The notes under the pieces are model-generated. The model worked only from the letters and a program-made list of their open reading frames with translations. It had not been told where the DNA came from and did no database searches. Position numbers and translations under genes: made by a program. 64,000 nucleotides of DNA, from the NCBI RefSeq assembly GCF_027125355.1, contig NZ_CP114052.1:992001-1056000 (forward strand), read 5' to 3'. Source of the stretch: Peptostreptococcus equinus. Lineage in GTDB: Bacteria; Bacillota; Clostridia; Peptostreptococcales; Peptostreptococcaceae. Below are positions 1-7,932 of this stretch, one piece after another; position 1 is the first letter of the stretch, and every line of letters starts with the position of its first letter.

Positions 1-9
1 GGAAAATAT

Positions 10-861
10 ATGTCAGTAAAGTTAGTAATTGATTCTGCATCGGATATAAGTAAAAAAGAAGCTGATAAATTGGGATTAATATTTTTACCTTTGTCTGTAT
101 TCTTTGGCGAAGATAAATATTTAGATAGTATAGATTTAAGCTCAGAAAAATTTTATGAATTGCTAGAACAAAACGATGATTTACCAAAAACGAGTCAAGT
201 TACTCCATATGAATTTGGAGAAAAATTTAAAAATTTAATTGATGAAGGTCATGATGTAGTAGCCATTACCCTATCATCTAAATTATCAGGTACATACTCT
301 TCTGCGGTAATAGCTGCAGGTGAATTTGATGAAAATAGGATATTTATTGTAGACAGCCTAAATGCTACTGTATCTGTTAGAATATTAATAGAATATGCTA
401 TAAGTTTGGTAGAGCAAGGATTATCCGCAAAGGAAATATATACAAAGCTAGAAGAAAAGAAAAATAAAATAAGAATGTTCTTTGTAATGGAAACATTGGA
501 ATATTTATATAAAGGTGGTAGATTGTCTAAATTAGAGGCTATGGCAGGTAACTTATTGTCTGTAAAGCCAATATTGACTATAAAAGATGGCCTCGTAACA
601 AGAGTTGCAAAAGCTAGAGGATATAAAAAAGCATGCCAGATGCTTGTTGATATAATTGAAGAAAATGGACCAATAGATAATTCTATGCCATATTCTTTTG
701 CTTTTACTGGTAAGGATAGTTCATTACTTGATCAATACAAATCAAATTACTCTAAGTTTTTTGATAAAGATGTAAATGATATACAAGTATCACCTATAGG
801 TTGTACAGTTGGTACACATATAGGACCAGGATGTATAGGTGTCGCATATTTTATAAAATAA
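10..861 (+). CDS. DegV family fatty-acid-binding protein
   Basis: This 283-residue protein has the length and signature of the DegV family. The N-terminus carries the 'VIDSASDIS' strand-loop, followed by 'TSQVTPYEF', 'ITLSSKLSGTYSSA' and the C-terminal 'IGCTVGTHIGPGCIG' segment. DegV proteins (FakB type) bind a long-chain fatty acid and can present it to a fatty acid kinase for phosphorylation and entry into phospholipid synthesis. No FakA kinase is in the window, so the partner is unknown. The start is the ATG nine bases from the window edge; only part of its ribosome site (GGAAAA) is visible. A strong hairpin terminator follows the stop, so it is the last gene of its transcript. Confidence 0.93.
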   Translation: MSVKLVIDSASDISKKEADKLGLIFLPLSVFFGEDKYLDSIDLSSEKFYELLEQNDDLPKTSQVTPYEFGEKFKNLIDEGHDVVAITLSSKLSGTYSSAVIAAGEFDENRIFIVDSLNATVSVRILIEYAISLVEQGLSAKEIYTKLEEKKNKIRMFFVMETLEYLYKGGRLSKLEAMAGNLLSVKPILTIKDGLVTRVAKARGYKKACQMLVDIIEENGPIDNSMPYSFAFTGKDSSLLDQYKSNYSKFFDKDVNDIQVSPIGCTVGTHIGPGCIGVAYFIK

Positions 862-879
862 ATAACATATTTAAATAAT

Positions 880-911
880 AAAAAGCTAATAGAAATTCTA
901 TTAGCTTTTTA
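880..911 (+). terminator. Rho-independent terminator after degV
   Basis: A perfect A/T-rich stem (AAAGCTAATAGA with its complement) ends in a T-run about 20 bases after the degV stop codon. Confidence 0.85.
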
Positions 912-952
912 TTATTATTTTAATTTTAAAATATTTTTATATTGTCAGAATA

Positions 953-988
953 TAAAAAGAGTCATAACATAAGTTACAACTCTTTTAT
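953..988 (-). terminator. terminator after gap
   Basis: The inverted repeat AAAAGAGT/ACTCTTTT (955-962 with 979-986) lies 35 bases beyond the GAPDH stop and gives a T-run on the minus strand. It could also act on the plus strand. Confidence 0.7.
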
Positions 989-1020
989 ATATTTGATTTT
1001 AAAGCTTAAATTGGACTCTA

Positions 1021-2037
1021 TTATTTTAGTTTACTAGCTATTAATTCAACTAAGTCAGAAGTTCTGCTAGCATAACCCCATTCATTATCATACCATGAAA
1101 GTACTTTCACTAGTCCATCTTCCATAATCATAGTTGATAGCCCATCAACAATAGAAGATCTTTTATCTCCCTTATAGTCAATAGATACTAGTGGTTTATC
1201 TGAGAATCCTAAGATACCTTTCATTTCGTTTTTAGAAGCTTCTAATAAAGCTTGATTAATTTCTTCTACAGTTACATCTTTCTTTGCAACATTTACTACC
1301 AAATCCACTATTGAAACGGTCTGAGTAGGAACTCTTAAAGAGAAACCATTTAATTTACCCTTTAATTCTGGTAAAACTAAAGCAACGGCTTTAGCAGCAC
1401 CTGTAGTAGTAGGTATTATTGAAGCACCACATGCTCTAGATCTTCTTAAATCTTTATGAGTTTTATCTAATACTTGCTGATCGTTTGTATAAGCATGTAC
1501 AGTAGTCATCATACCATTTTCTATAGTGAACTTTTCGTGTAAGACTTTAGCAACTGGTGCCAAGCAATTTGTAGTACAAGAAGCATTAGAAACTATATTA
1601 TGTACTTCATTATCATATTTTTCATCATTTACTCCAAGAACTATAGTAAGATCTTCGCCTTTTGCTGGACAAGTTATTACAACTTTTTTTGCACCTGCAT
1701 TTATATGTCCCATAGTAGTTTCTCTATCCTTAAATTTGCCTGTATTTTCTACTACTATATCAACTCCTAAATCCTTCCAAGGAATTTCTTCAGGAGTAGC
1801 CATTCTTGTTATCTTTATTTCTCTTCCGTTTACTATTATTGTATCATTATCTTTAACTTCAACATCACCATCAAAAATACCAAAGCTTGAATCGTACTGG
1901 AATAAATGAGCAAGTGTTTCAGCGTTTGCTCTAGCATTTATTGCAACTACTTCATAATTTACATCATTATTTTCAGATATTCTTAATACCGATCTTCCTA
2001 TTCTACCAAATCCGTTAAGTCCTACTTTAATTTTCAT
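1021..2037 (-). CDS. gap: glyceraldehyde-3-phosphate dehydrogenase (type I)
   Basis: This is glycolytic GAPDH, which converts glyceraldehyde-3-phosphate, NAD+ and phosphate to 1,3-bisphosphoglycerate in the cytoplasm. The N-terminal Rossmann motif 'GLNGFGRIGR' binds NAD. The catalytic cysteine sits in 'SNASCTTNCLAPV', and the typical 'DNEWGYASR' motif is near the C-terminus. I chose the ATG giving MKIKVGL, because a GGAGG lies 5-6 bases before it; an upstream in-frame TTG overlaps that ribosome site and is unlikely. The product is 338 residues, normal for the family. The gene stands alone between terminators, with its own promoter (2113-2141). No CggR, pgk or tpi genes follow, unlike the usual Firmicute glycolytic operon. 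Confidence 0.97.
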   Translation of the reverse strand: MKIKVGLNGFGRIGRSVLRISENNDVNYEVVAINARANAETLAHLFQYDSSFGIFDGDVEVKDNDTIIVNGREIKITRMATPEEIPWKDLGVDIVVENTGKFKDRETTMGHINAGAKKVVITCPAKGEDLTIVLGVNDEKYDNEVHNIVSNASCTTNCLAPVAKVLHEKFTIENGMMTTVHAYTNDQQVLDKTHKDLRRSRACGASIIPTTTGAAKAVALVLPELKGKLNGFSLRVPTQTVSIVDLVVNVAKKDVTVEEINQALLEASKNEMKGILGFSDKPLVSIDYKGDKRSSIVDGLSTMIMEDGLVKVLSWYDNEWGYASRTSDLVELIASKLK

Positions 2038-2112
2038 CATGTCCTCCAAGTTTATATATTATATATGGTAAAATATGCAATAGTGTATTACATATTTGTA
2101 ACTTTCATATTT

Positions 2113-2141
2113 ATTGTATACTATTTATATAATATATGCAA
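2113..2141 (-). promoter_or_regulatory. probable sigma-A promoter of gap
   Basis: On the minus strand there is TTGCAT, a 17-base spacer and TACAAT, about 75 bases before the gap start codon. The AT-rich leader also contains the small palindrome TTACATATTTGTAA near 2090, which could be a regulator site. Confidence 0.55.
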
Positions 2142-2217
2142 GTCTTTTTCCCAGTATTTGCTAAAATATCTTTTGATATTTGCTTATTATTAACAATATA
2201 ATCTATTTATGATATAT

Positions 2218-2257
2218 CATAAAACGTATATAAATATATATTTATATACGTTTTATG
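2218..2257. repeat. perfect 40-bp palindrome
   Basis: The 20 bases beginning CATAAAACGTATATAAATAT are followed immediately by their exact reverse complement, with no loop. The overlapping palindrome TATGATATATCATA lies at 2208-2221. It sits between the yitT-like gene terminator and the gap promoter. It may be an operator, a cruciform-forming element or part of a terminator; the sequence does not decide which. Confidence 0.75.
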
Positions 2258-2264
2258 CAAAAAA

Positions 2265-2284
2265 AAAGTGCAAAAGCACTTTTA
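2265..2284 (-). terminator. terminator overlapping the stop of the YitT-like gene
   Basis: The stem AAAAGTGC/GCACTTTT with an AAAA loop is followed on the minus strand by a run of T. The 3' end of the coding region forms part of the stem. Confidence 0.75.
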
Positions 2285-2926
2285 AGCGGCAATTTTTGCC
2301 AATTCTTCATTTTTAATATCGTAATCAATTGAAGTTTCTGAATGGTTAAACTTGTATAAAAATCCAACTATTTGTCCACTTACTATAACTGCTAATATGG
2401 AGTAAATCATTTTATTTATAGGCAAATAAGTTAAAGATAAAAAAAGTATACTAATATCTGTTATAAGATATACAGTTGATATTCTAAATTTAGAAAATTT
2501 AGATACTATTAACGCGACTATATCGTCTCCCCCACCTGCAGCTCCTGTATTTATTATTAAACCGCATCCAATACCTACACATAAACCACCTAAAATAGCA
2601 GCGATTATATTGTTATTTATAGTCATAACAAATCCAATCTTTTCGAATATAGCTGTAAAGATTGAAAAAGTACTTGTAGATAAAAGTGTTAATCCCAGGA
2701 ATTTTTTACCATAAAATTTAAATCCTAATAATAGTAATAAACCATCTATTATAATATTAGCTAATGATATCTCTATATCAAATACATTTTTAAGTATTAA
2801 GAATATACCTAAAACTCCGCCTTCAGTAATACCATTCTGATAATAAAAATTGTAAATACCAAAAGCCATTATAAATGTTCCTAACTCTACTATTGTAATT
2901 TTTTTTAGCATGTACCGGTTGTACAT
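2282..2926 (-). CDS. YitT-type integral membrane protein (short form)
   Basis: This 214-residue protein has about five to six hydrophobic segments and the family pattern seen in YitT/DUF161 proteins. The clearest part is 'GLCVGIGCGLIINTGAAGGGDDIVALIVSK', in which the G-G-x-D-I element is typical. It lacks the cytoplasmic DUF2179 domain carried by the longer paralogue at 29372-30241 and instead ends in a short polar tail. The molecular role of the family is not established, although transport is often assumed. The ATG is preceded by GAAGG at a proper distance. It is a single-gene unit with its own terminator. Confidence 0.8.
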   Translation of the reverse strand: MYNRYMLKKITIVELGTFIMAFGIYNFYYQNGITEGGVLGIFLILKNVFDIEISLANIIIDGLLLLLGFKFYGKKFLGLTLLSTSTFSIFTAIFEKIGFVMTINNNIIAAILGGLCVGIGCGLIINTGAAGGGDDIVALIVSKFSKFRISTVYLITDISILFLSLTYLPINKMIYSILAVIVSGQIVGFLYKFNHSETSIDYDIKNEELAKIAA

Positions 2927-3302
2927 AATTAAACCTTCTTTCTTTTATACTTTATATAATGTATATGCGCATATATAAATCACTTAACTAAACCTATTAT
3001 ATACAATAAATTCCTCTTATTCAATAGCATTTTCAGAATATGAAATCAAACAAATTTTCGTTAAGTTTTTAATATCAGTTTAGATTAAAAAAATCAGAAA
3101 TTAAAGTGTAATATTCAAAACTAGTATATAAGTACTGTAGAATCGATTTTGATAGAATAAAAGTTCATTTATATAAATTTTTTATTTAATAAAAGAATAC
3201 CGAAGTTTTTTAATATTTTTATTTTATTTAGTATTGCTAAACATAACCCTAAACTAATACTAGATATCAAAATAAAGTTTTAAAATAAAATAAGTATAAA
3301 AA
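2927..3302. other. gene-free AT-rich intergenic stretch
   Basis: I see no credible coding region. The segment next to the YitT-like gene holds the palindrome TATATGCGCATATA (2962-2975) close to where its promoter must lie, so this is a candidate operator. The rest is low-complexity A/T sequence without recognised RNA motifs. Confidence 0.5.
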
Positions 3303-3326
3303 TAAAACACGATCTCTCGTGTTTTA
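3303..3326 (-). terminator. terminator after the small acidic protein gene
   Basis: The stem TAAAACACGA/TCGTGTTTTA with a four-base loop lies 28 bases after the stop codon at 3354. Confidence 0.8.
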
Positions 3327-3353
3327 TAGTTTATTTTGATAATTTAAAATTAA

Positions 3354-3677
3354 TTATTCATTTAATTCATTTGGAATAATGTAGACATCATCATCATAAT
3401 CTTCTTCTTCATATGAATAATCATCGTTGTCATACATTTCAAAGTAGTCTTCAACTTTTGTATCAATTATATCATCGATTTCGAACAATAAATCTTCTAA
3501 TTCTTCTCTTAATTCTTCTAAGTTATCTAATTCCATATCTTCTAACTCTTTTATTCTGTTAGTTCTAATATGTTCATCTATGAACTCGTCAATTTCTAAT
3601 TCATATTCCTTATATAACTTGTGTCCAACAACTCCTACTGCAGCACCAAAAACTGATCCTAATAAAAATTTTTTCAT
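3354..3677 (-). CDS. small acidic membrane-anchored protein, function unknown
   Basis: I do not recognise the family. The 107-residue protein begins 'MKKFLLGSVFGAAVGVVGHKLYK', a glycine-rich hydrophobic N-terminal helix followed by a lysine, like the YtxH type of membrane anchor. A long helical segment very rich in Glu, Asp and Leu follows, then a tail of Asp, Glu and Tyr. The start chosen has AAGGAGG seven bases upstream; a longer in-frame extension runs into the preceding gene and lacks a ribosome site. The gene begins only 10 bases after the hydrolase stop, and its ribosome site overlaps that stop codon, so the two are probably translated together. Confidence 0.7.
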   Translation of the reverse strand: MKKFLLGSVFGAAVGVVGHKLYKEYELEIDEFIDEHIRTNRIKELEDMELDNLEELREELEDLLFEIDDIIDTKVEDYFEMYDNDDYSYEEEDYDDDVYIIPNELNE

Positions 3678-3687
3678 AGTATCCTCC

Positions 3688-4434
3688 TTATTTATTGTCC
3701 AAATATAATCCACATTCTTCTAGGAATTTTAATGGATTTTTGAACATGAATTCTAAATGACTCATGTCCTTAATTATTTTAATATCGCCTGCTGCCAAAA
3801 TCTTTAGTTCTGGTAAATTTTTCTTTGATCTATCCCTATCTCCTATCAAGAAAGTAATTTTTGTGTTCTCCCTAAATAGCTGAGATGGCAATTTATAGTG
3901 ATAACACGAAAATGCTATTTTTTTTATAGTTTCAGAAGATATATTTTCAAACACATTTTTTATATAAATTTTATCCTCTGTTGATATATGATTGTATCTT
4001 GGCCATTTATCAAATGCTTTCATGCCATACTTTTTGATATCACCTACTAATTTATTAAGCTCCATATAGAATAGAGTTCCTCTATATTTACTATTTTTTA
4101 AGGTAGGACCATCAAATGCTACAATATCAATTTGCAACCATAATTCTTTCATTAGCTCGAATGCCACTGATGTGCCAAAAGATGAACCAAGTAAAAAGCT
4201 TATTTTATTAATATTATTTTCTTTCAACCATTTAACTATTTCATTTGATTGTTCCATTGACGATATAAACTTACTTACAGGATAGTTTATACCCTCAAGA
4301 TGCGGAACTAGAACATAATAATCCTTTTCTAATAAAGGAATTAAAGTTTTGTAGCTAGTGCTACCTGGATAAAAGATACCGTGTATCAATAAAGCAACTG
4401 GTTTATCTTTATCTCCAAATGTTTCAAATAACAT
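3688..4434 (-). CDS. alpha/beta hydrolase
   Basis: This 248-residue cytoplasmic protein has the alpha/beta-hydrolase pattern. An oxyanion-hole 'LIHG' lies near residue 18, the nucleophile elbow is 'GSSFG' near residue 80, an acid is in 'IGDRDRS' and a histidine is in 'MSHLEFM' near the C-terminus. The full Ser-Asp-His triad therefore appears intact. The substrate cannot be read from the sequence; related proteins are annotated as esterases or lipases of unknown specificity. The ATG giving MLFETFG has GGAGG at the right distance, whereas a longer reading from 4497 has none. It is co-transcribed with the acidic small protein that follows. Confidence 0.82.
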   Translation of the reverse strand: MLFETFGDKDKPVALLIHGIFYPGSTSYKTLIPLLEKDYYVLVPHLEGINYPVSKFISSMEQSNEIVKWLKENNINKISFLLGSSFGTSVAFELMKELWLQIDIVAFDGPTLKNSKYRGTLFYMELNKLVGDIKKYGMKAFDKWPRYNHISTEDKIYIKNVFENISSETIKKIAFSCYHYKLPSQLFRENTKITFLIGDRDRSKKNLPELKILAAGDIKIIKDMSHLEFMFKNPLKFLEECGLYLDNK

Positions 4435-4586
4435 AACTTCCTCCGATTTGTATATAAACAAAACTTTGTTTATAGTTCTTATATAATTAATATACAAGTA
4501 ATATTTATTAATGTCAAATTTATTAATTAATTTTTTAAAGTTTACATAATAATTTTAACTAGATATTGCCTCTAATATTTAATTAT

Positions 4587-6020
4587 TTATATAAAATGCT
4601 TTAAGAAATTTTGTTCATTTATTAATTTTATATTATAGCCCAAGCTTAAATAAAATATTAAATGGTCACATATTTCAGATTCTATAAATATATTTTTTTC
4701 CTTACTTTCACCAACTATAATATAATCAATATGTCTATCAAACTCATTGCAGATGATAGCATCCAAGTCTTTTAGTTTTTCTATATATTCTTTTGTACAG
4801 ACATCTTGTAACTTATTATAAAAATATATTCTTTTTTTTGTAAAGAAATCATCTTGATTGAATTTATCAAGTTGGTTATTACTGGCTGAATTATTGGTTT
4901 TATCTTCAGTAAAAGTGTAATTATCATTATTAAGGTTAGATATTTGAATTTTATTATTTATTATACTTTCATTTGAATTATCTGTATCCAGATTAAATAT
5001 ATTGAATAATATGTTTTTAAGTAATCTTATATCAAGTATTTTTATATTTTTACCACTTTTATTCATTTTTATAACTTGCTGTATTGAATCGTCTAAAAAT
5101 GATTTACTATCTAAATCGCATATTAAAAAATTTGTTGATATATTTAATTTTCTATTAATAGTGCAATTGTATTTTTTTAATATATTTTTTATATCTTTAA
5201 ATTTTTTTTGTTCTAGTTCTATATCAAAGTATATATTTTTATTCAAAAAATTATCTTCTTTAAAACTTTTATCTAAAAAGGAGTCCAATAAATTACTCCA
5301 GTTTTTTGAGTTAATATTTTTCATAGTTTTATTCTTAAGAATTTTAATGGATTTTAATTTTCTATCTTGCATCCATTCTGCAAATAGGCTTTCTTTATGA
5401 TTATGAAACTTATAGTTTATTTCTTTTATTAATTCTTCATAGCATTTATATGTACATAGAGAGTCTGAATAAGCTCTATGTACATTTTCATTCACAATAG
5501 AATATTTATCACATAACCTACTTAAAGAATATTCTATATTATCTAAAAAAAGAGCTAAGGTAAATGTATCTATAAAATTATTTTTCAAGGGATATTTTAG
5601 TACTCGTAAGTATGCTTGGTCTAAAATAGCAAGATCGTTATTCACACCATGACCTATTATGGTTAGATTACCTATAAATTTCTCTAATTTCTTTATTGCC
5701 TTTTTTTCTTCTAAACCATTATAAATCATATTATTATCTATGCCTGTTAGTTTTTCAATAAAGGCATCTACATAATATATTTTTTCTCCATTATGGAGAA
5801 TATGAGATGAAACCTTTGATCTTTTATACTTTAGCCTCCTATGAATTGGTGGTTTTACAATAGTATTTAGTGAATCAATTATATCTCCATTTTTAACTTT
5901 ATAGGCACTTATTTCAATTAAAAAATTATAGTTGGCATTAGATGTGGCCTCGATGTCAAGTGCCACATATTCTTTTGGAAATTCCAGGCTGTGTTCATAA
6001 TTAATAATCGCCTTATCCAT
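4587..6020 (-). CDS. DEDDh 3'-5' exonuclease with degenerate BRCT-like C-terminal region
   Basis: Residues about 18-200 form an RNase T/DNA polymerase III epsilon-type exonuclease domain. The motifs are 'ALDIEAT' (Asp22, Glu24), 'IGHGVNNDLAIL' and 'HRAYSDSLCTY', giving the DEDDh set of metal-binding acids and the general-base histidine. The remaining 270 residues are not part of that fold. Two stretches there read like weak BRCT repeats: 'ISTNFLICD' with 'IKILDIRLL', and 'IDYIIVGES' with 'IKLINEQNFLKHF'. The family removes nucleotides from 3' ends in DNA or RNA. The start has GGAGGT five bases upstream, and the gene lies 37 bases after the phosphohexomutase stop, probably in one transcript. 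Confidence 0.85.
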   Translation of the reverse strand: MDKAIINYEHSLEFPKEYVALDIEATSNANYNFLIEISAYKVKNGDIIDSLNTIVKPPIHRRLKYKRSKVSSHILHNGEKIYYVDAFIEKLTGIDNNMIYNGLEEKKAIKKLEKFIGNLTIIGHGVNNDLAILDQAYLRVLKYPLKNNFIDTFTLALFLDNIEYSLSRLCDKYSIVNENVHRAYSDSLCTYKCYEELIKEINYKFHNHKESLFAEWMQDRKLKSIKILKNKTMKNINSKNWSNLLDSFLDKSFKEDNFLNKNIYFDIELEQKKFKDIKNILKKYNCTINRKLNISTNFLICDLDSKSFLDDSIQQVIKMNKSGKNIKILDIRLLKNILFNIFNLDTDNSNESIINNKIQISNLNNDNYTFTEDKTNNSASNNQLDKFNQDDFFTKKRIYFYNKLQDVCTKEYIEKLKDLDAIICNEFDRHIDYIIVGESKEKNIFIESEICDHLIFYLSLGYNIKLINEQNFLKHFI

Positions 6021-6057
6021 GTATTACCTCCATCCTAATAGTAATATTAGTTACATA

Positions 6058-7752
6058 CTAGTCTATTTTATTTATTAATTCACTTATAAAGTTATCTATT
6101 AAATCCAATTTATCAAGTGCAACTCTATCTTCTTGGTTATGAGTACCTATATAGATTTTTATCTTTGGTTCTGTACCAGAAGGCCTAAGTGCCAGCCAAG
6201 AATTATCATCTAAAATATATTTCAACACATTAGATTTTGGGAAACCATCAATACCGTTTTGGAAGTCTAATATTTCTTCTACACTATACTCCCCAATATT
6301 TGTTATAGGATTATTTCTAATAATATCCATGATTCTATTGATTTTTTGGCTACCATCTTTACCTTCTAAGAATATAGAAGTAGTTTTTTCTCTATAATAT
6401 CCATATTTCTTATATAAAGATTCTAAGGCATCATTTAAATCCATTGATTGAGATTTATAGTAAGTTGCCATCTCCGCTATCATCATTGTAGATACAACAG
6501 CATCTTTGTCTTTACATTGACTTCCCAAGAGATATCCATAGCTCTCTTCATATCCAAATATAAAATTTTTCTTTCCATTTTTTTCGTAATTGGTTACTTT
6601 TTCTCCAAGGAATTTAAAACCAGTAAGTATGTTTTCTACATCGACATTCATAGATTTTGCTATATCAGCACCGAATTCAGATGTAACAATAGTTTTTATT
6701 AATAGCGGATTTTCTGGCAATTTATTGCAATCTACAAGTGACTTTATTATATACTCAGTTAATAGTCCACCGATTTGATTTCCAGTAAGTAGTATAATTT
6801 GGTTATTTTTGTCTCTAATAGCCACCCCTACTCTATCACAATCTGGATCAGTTGCAACTAGCAAATCAGCTTCTTTTTCTATTAAAACCTTTATACCTCT
6901 ATTTAGAGCAGTTGCTTCTTCTGGATTCGGTTTATTTATGCCAGCAAAATTTGGATCTGGCATTTCTTCTTCTTTTACAATAATTAATTTACCTACTCCT
7001 ATATCTTTTAATACTCTCGATACTGGTATTCTACCTGTACCACAAAGAGGTGAATATACAATATTTAGATCTTTAGCATGCTTTTCTAGCATATCTTTTC
7101 TTATGCTATTTTTTTCCACAGCTTTGATAAATTTCTCATCCATATCTTTATCAAGTAATATCATATTGGATTCAAATTCTTTTTTGAATTCTGGTATGGT
7201 ATACATATCTTTTATTTTATCGACTTCCATCAAAATGCTCTTTGCTATTTCTGGCATTATCTGTGAACCATTTTCGCCATATACCTTATAACCATTATAT
7301 TCAGGTGGATTATGGCTTGCAGTGATTACGATACCACCAATACATTTCAATTCTCTTACTGAAAATGATAGCATAGGTGTGGTTCTTAAATCTTCAAAAT
7401 AATATACTTTCATGCCTGTTGAAGCTATAGTTCTTGCAGCTTCAATACAAAATTCTCTAGACATATTTCTATTGTCATGAGCTATTACTATACCACGCTC
7501 TTTGGCATCAGAAAAATTATTTATAAAATAATTTGCTAGTCCAAACGATGTCTTTCTTATCGTATATTTATTCATTCTATTTCTACCAGCCTCTATTACT
7601 CCTCTTAGACCCGCGGTACCAAATTCAAGATCTTTATAAAATCTATCTTCTATTTCTTTTTCATCATCTTTAATACTTAATAATTCATCCTTTGTTTCTT
7701 TATCATAATAATCAGATTCTAACCATTGATTATATGCTTTTTTGTAGTTCAT
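6058..7752 (-). CDS. pgcA: phosphoglucomutase/phosphomannomutase (alpha-D-phosphohexomutase)
   Basis: This 564-residue enzyme interconverts hexose-1- and hexose-6-phosphates through a phosphoserine. The active-site serine loop is 'GGIVITASHNPPEYNG', the metal loop is 'DPDCDRVG', the sugar-binding loop is 'FGYEESYGY' and the phosphate-binding loop near the C-terminus is 'RPSGTEPKIKIY'. Length and motif order match the PgcA/Pgm2 type of Firmicutes, which supplies glucose-1-phosphate for wall polymers and glycolipids. A second, more PMM-like paralogue is at 57138-58646. The ribosome site AAGGAG is seven bases before the ATG. Confidence 0.93.
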   Translation of the reverse strand: MNYKKAYNQWLESDYYDKETKDELLSIKDDEKEIEDRFYKDLEFGTAGLRGVIEAGRNRMNKYTIRKTSFGLANYFINNFSDAKERGIVIAHDNRNMSREFCIEAARTIASTGMKVYYFEDLRTTPMLSFSVRELKCIGGIVITASHNPPEYNGYKVYGENGSQIMPEIAKSILMEVDKIKDMYTIPEFKKEFESNMILLDKDMDEKFIKAVEKNSIRKDMLEKHAKDLNIVYSPLCGTGRIPVSRVLKDIGVGKLIIVKEEEMPDPNFAGINKPNPEEATALNRGIKVLIEKEADLLVATDPDCDRVGVAIRDKNNQIILLTGNQIGGLLTEYIIKSLVDCNKLPENPLLIKTIVTSEFGADIAKSMNVDVENILTGFKFLGEKVTNYEKNGKKNFIFGYEESYGYLLGSQCKDKDAVVSTMMIAEMATYYKSQSMDLNDALESLYKKYGYYREKTTSIFLEGKDGSQKINRIMDIIRNNPITNIGEYSVEEILDFQNGIDGFPKSNVLKYILDDNSWLALRPSGTEPKIKIYIGTHNQEDRVALDKLDLIDNFISELINKID

Positions 7753-7869
7753 AACAGTCTCCTTACTCTTTATTATATATATTATTTTATACTTAAATTA
7801 GAAATATGTAAATGAAATGTAACTTTAAATAAAAGATATAGTAAACTTTTCAGTTAGAAATTGATTATA

Positions 7870-7898
7870 TTGACAAAAAATTTACAAAGTATTAAAAT
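7870..7898 (+). promoter_or_regulatory. promoter of the iron alcohol dehydrogenase gene
   Basis: A consensus -35 TTGACA, a 17-base spacer and TAAAAT lie 35 bases before the start codon. This is one of the best sigma-A promoters in the window, in line with a highly expressed fermentation gene. Confidence 0.75.
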
Positions 7899-7932
7899 AA
7901 CAGTAATCATATATTTTTAGGAGGTAAGAACA

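Noticed and set aside
1526..1909. A 127-codon plus-strand reading frame opposite gap
   Set aside because: It lies fully within the well-supported GAPDH gene on the other strand, has no ribosome site and no family resemblance. Similar opposite-strand frames (for example 6809-7291, 15122-15466, 16661-17467, 38823-39164, 54254-54661) were rejected for the same reason.
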